DNA of 64,000 nucleotides from Lateolabrax maculatus (taxonomy: Eukaryota > Chordata > Actinopteri > Acropomatiformes > Lateolabracidae): contig CM062204.1 in NCBI GenBank assembly GCA_031216445.1, positions 13,198,501 through 13,262,500 of the forward strand. Reading direction: 5' to 3'. Position 1 is the stretch's first letter; each line of letters starts with the position of its first letter. Under the pieces are notes generated by a model. It was not told where the DNA came from. It did not search any database and worked only from the letters and a program-made list of their open reading frames with translations. The translations under genes were made by a program, and so were the position numbers. Below, in pieces: positions 63,001 through 64,000 of this stretch.

Positions 63001-63873
63001 TGTTCATTTAGGCATGATCATTACTGTTTGAAAACAGGTTGTATTTTTTCACATTTTAAATAAAAGCTATTTTTATATTTCTGTGTATGTATTCTATATG
63101 CTATTACTTGCTATTACTTGCTACAGTGTCTTGCCAACTCATTCCAACTACAAGATTGAAAGTTGATCTATTTGAGACTCTTGTTTAAGAGTTAAGTTAA
63201 CAGCATATTTTTAAGTTCCATCAATAAAGTTTCTCATGCATTATTTGGAACCTCATATAAAGACAAACAATAAAAACAACAATAGAATAGATATGAACTC
63301 ACCGTTGTGGTTACTTGGTCTTTTAATTGCTTGAACTCTGGTGAGGATTTGTTTGTAAGCTGTGGCGTAAAAGTTTGTGTCATCTTAAATACCAACTTAA
63401 TTTTTGGTTCTGGCGGTGGGCCAGCTGTTGTGGTTGTAGCTGGAGCACCATTAGTTGTGATTCTCGGTGGTGATGATGTTCCATTTACAGGTGGAGAGCT
63501 TGCTTTTTCTAGAATCAATAATAAAATCAGTAATAAATCAATAATAAAATACAACAAGAGAAGCTGTGTGAACTAATTATAGAAATTACAGTCATGTGAC
63601 ACGTTATACACACACTTTATATAGCTACATTTTTTGGTGTAGCCTTCATGCTACTAGAAAGTGATAACATTTCATTTTCTCAACAGTAAATGGCGATTGT
63701 TTGGAAAATTTGTTTTGAAGTGAGAACCGACAAGCCCTTTTACAGTCATAGTGACCAATGTTATGAAATAGGCCTACTCTTGTTGTGTACTTGCTAATTA
63801 ATGTTAGTTTTGTTTTCTTTGCCTTTACAACAGACATGAAAAACAACATTAAAGCGCAGAGAAATCGGTTCAT
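51624..63873 (-). CDS. Multi-SEA, repeat-array, GPI-tailed mucin-like gene (whole model)
   Basis: Eighteen exons from 63,508 down to the stop at 51,624-51,626 join in one frame with GT-AG introns, giving about 1,960 residues; a candidate signal-peptide exon lies at 63,829-63,873. The order is SEA1 - linker - heptad array - SEA2 - linker - heptad array - SEA3 - linker - heptad array - SEA4 - decapeptide array - SEA5 - hydrophobic tail. Each SEA domain is split over three exons with phases 1-0, 0-2 and 2-1, so each module is phase 1 at both ends. SEA domains are found in membrane mucins, where many self-cleave at G|S-V-V-V. No transmembrane-plus-cytoplasmic segment is present; the end looks like a GPI signal. 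A secreted or surface-coat role is inferred. I cannot match it to a named mucin, and further modules or the true first exon could lie beyond 64,000. Confidence 0.82.
53215..54010 (-). repeat. 30-bp coding minisatellite, module 5 (decapeptide)
   Basis: About 26 copies of a 30-bp unit coding P-T-A-A-P-N-A-T-A-G, interspersed with units in which N-A-T is replaced by H-V-T, which loses the sequon. A higher-order pattern of two to three N-A-T units then one H-V-T unit recurs. Its sequence is unrelated to the heptad arrays apart from keeping an N-A-T sequon. Confidence 0.9.
54148..56744 (-). CDS. Mucin module 4: separate array exon, then SEA4
   Basis: Exons: 55,653-56,744 (array alone, phase 1 to 1), 55,302-55,501 (N-A-T-S-P-P-V-N-L-T linker and first third of SEA), 54,641-54,705, and 54,148-54,299. 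Here the array is on its own exon, so it can be gained, lost or skipped without touching SEA. G-S-V-V-V is at 54,281-54,295. SEA4 is clearly diverged from SEA1-3 (for example L-D-E-L-Y-K-S-K-Y-G in the middle exon). No linker exon follows; exon 54,148-54,299 joins the next array directly in phase 1. Confidence 0.82.
55697..56744 (-). repeat. 42-bp coding minisatellite, module 4
   Basis: The longest heptad array, about 48 units. Variants towards its 3' (lower-coordinate) end include N-T-T-S-P-P and N-P-T-S-P-P; N-P-T cannot be N-glycosylated because of the proline. Two V-T-P-L insertions occur near its start. Confidence 0.9.
57089..59475 (-). CDS. Mucin module 3: heptad array, SEA3 and linker
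   Basis: Exons: 58,406-59,475 (array of about 42 heptads plus first third of SEA, donor GCG|GTAGGT), 57,721-57,785, 57,289-57,437 and 57,089-57,160 (linker). G-S-V-V-V is encoded at 57,419-57,433. It differs from modules 1 and 2 by several substitutions (for example A-A-S-S-S in place of A-V-S-S-S and I-A-P in the linker) and by a longer intron after the first exon, which carries the C14A16 run at 58,321-58,350. Confidence 0.85.
58321..58350. repeat. C14A16 homopolymer pair in a mucin intron
   Basis: Fourteen C followed by sixteen A in the intron after the module 3 array exon. It is absent from the equivalent introns of modules 1 and 2. Confidence 0.9.
58566..59475 (-). repeat. 42-bp coding minisatellite, module 3
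   Basis: The same alternating heptads as in module 2, with nearly identical DNA, including a V-T-P-L insertion four residues from one N-A-T unit near its start. A single N-L-V variant reads L-V-N-M-T near 58.8 kb. Sharing of exact unit sequences between modules points to exchange or recent duplication. Confidence 0.9.
59707..60907 (-). repeat. Segmental duplicate A (pairs with 62,103-63,303)
   Basis: Offset by 2,396 bases, this 1.2-kb block of exons and introns matches 62,103-63,303 almost base for base, including intron sequence. I saw only a handful of differences, for example TAGATGATG here against TAGCTGATG at about 62,445-62,453 and one C/T near 60,712. It is a recent tandem duplication or a target of gene conversion. 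Confidence 0.85.
59820..61871 (-). CDS. Mucin module 2: heptad array, SEA2 and linker
   Basis: Exons: 60,907-61,871 (array plus first third of SEA; acceptor CCACCAG ending 61,872, donor ACG|GTGAGT), 60,429-60,493, 60,039-60,187 and 59,820-59,891 (linker). The array has roughly 37 heptads alternating N-A-T-S-P-P-V and N-M-T-S-P-P-L. SEA begins around K-I-K-L-G-F-K-M and carries G-S-V-V-V at 60,169-60,183. Linker residues V-V-L-A-P-T-Q-A-P-A-T-I-E-P are identical to module 1. All four exon lengths keep the module phase 1 to 1. Confidence 0.85.
61066..61871 (-). repeat. 42-bp coding minisatellite, module 2 (two heptads)
   Basis: The DNA repeats in 21-bp units that alternate to give a 42-bp period: one codes N-A-T-S-P-P-V, the next N-M-T-S-P-P-L. 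Occasional units depart from the alternation (two N-A-T units in a row, or a V-T-L-L insertion). Asparagine is AAC in the units I read. The plus strand reads open as well. Confidence 0.9.
62103..63303 (-). repeat. Segmental duplicate B (pairs with 59,707-60,907)
   Basis: The second member of the pair. Similarity continues into the SEA part of the first exon of module 1, then stops where module 2 has its heptad array and module 1 does not. Confidence 0.85.
62216..63508 (-). CDS. Mucin module 1: SEA1 without an array, plus linker
   Basis: Four exons: 63,303-63,508 (short S-S-P-P-V-N-G linker then the first third of SEA), 62,825-62,889 (middle, ending N-G-F), 62,435-62,583 (from Q-G-S-V-V-V to the end of SEA) and 62,216-62,287 (linker V-V-L-A-P-T-Q-A-P-A-T-I). 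The G-S-V-V-V motif is encoded at 62,565-62,579. Unlike modules 2 and 3, the first exon has no heptad array, only two degenerate S-S-P-P units. Exons 2-4 and their introns match module 2 almost base for base. Sequons include N-K-S, N-R-T, N-V-T, N-A-S, N-F-S and N-T-S. Confidence 0.8.
63829..63873 (-). CDS. Candidate signal-peptide exon of the mucin gene
   Basis: The ATG at 63,873 opens M-N-R-F-L-C-A-L-M-L-F-F-M-S-V, a short basic start followed by a hydrophobic core, as in a secretory signal. A donor-like GTAAAG follows at 63,828. That donor is in phase 0, but the next coding exon (63,508 downward) needs phase 1, so direct joining fails. Either a small phase 0-to-1 exon is missing, another donor is used, or this is not the first exon. 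Confidence 0.35.
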
Positions 63874-64000
63874 ATCGGCTCTGTCAATATGTAATCGAAT
63901 CAGTATCAAAGTAGATTGACAAACTATAGTGGAAGCACAATGAGAATATGAATGAAATGCTGTAGAATGTTCAAAGAACTTTATTTCATGTAAACATTTA

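Noticed and set aside
63508..63557. Hydrophobic leader (F-I-I-D-L-L-L-I-L-L-L-I-L) in frame with SEA1 as the signal peptide
   Set aside because: It starts at TTG rather than ATG and coincides with the T-rich stretch before the acceptor TTCTAG; it is best read as intron.

Overview
The window is vertebrate nuclear DNA, almost certainly from a ray-finned (teleost) fish. The evidence is split genes with GT-AG introns, an AT-rich background with one CpG-rich first exon, an alpha-1D adrenergic receptor and a trace-amine-type receptor, and several repeats that resemble common teleost SINEs and dispersed elements. There are no bacterial operons, RNA operons or CRISPR arrays. Only three protein genes can be supported; most of the remaining 64 kb is intergenic, intronic or repetitive.

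Layout. 1-21,090: gene-free DNA with a tRNA-derived SINE (about 16.26-16.50 kb), one copy of a dispersed repeat (8.74-9.08 kb) and simple repeats. 21,100-28,980 (+): adra1d, with a TATA-type promoter candidate, an overlapping upstream ORF, a CpG-rich exon 1 (21,747-22,704), a 5.26 kb intron and exon 2 (27,965-28,515); the joined product is 502 residues. 28.5-34.9 kb: gene-free, with a dispersed element at about 30.86-31.74 kb and a long GA tract. 34,987-36,063 (-): an intact single-coding-exon class A GPCR of trace-amine-receptor type, probably with an untranslated first exon ending at 37,780. 38-42.9 kb: gene-free, then a cluster of dispersed repeats. 42.9-47.87 kb: a 5 kb minisatellite nested in a roughly 246-bp tandem repeat. 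48.6-49.75 kb: further dispersed repeats, including a SINE-like element.

51.6-63.9 kb (-): the most interesting locus, a modular mucin-like gene. I can join 18 exons in frame. They encode five SEA domains in series, separated by large tandem arrays, and end in a short hydrophobic tail typical of a GPI-anchor signal. Three arrays are heptads of the form N-x-T-S-P-P-x, so almost every seventh residue starts an N-glycosylation sequon; the fourth array is a ten-residue P-T-A-A-P-N-A-T-A-G type repeat. Four of the five SEA domains keep the G-S-V-V-V self-cleavage motif; the last has G-S-V-K-V. Every module begins and ends in intron phase 1, so modules can be duplicated without breaking the frame, and two of them are near-identical over about 1.2 kb including introns. 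A signal-peptide exon candidate lies at 63,829-63,873 but its phase does not fit the next exon, so the 5' end is unresolved.

The three genes are not an operon and need not act together. The two GPCRs are amine receptors (one adrenergic, one trace-amine type); the mucin is predicted to be a secreted or cell-surface glycoprotein.
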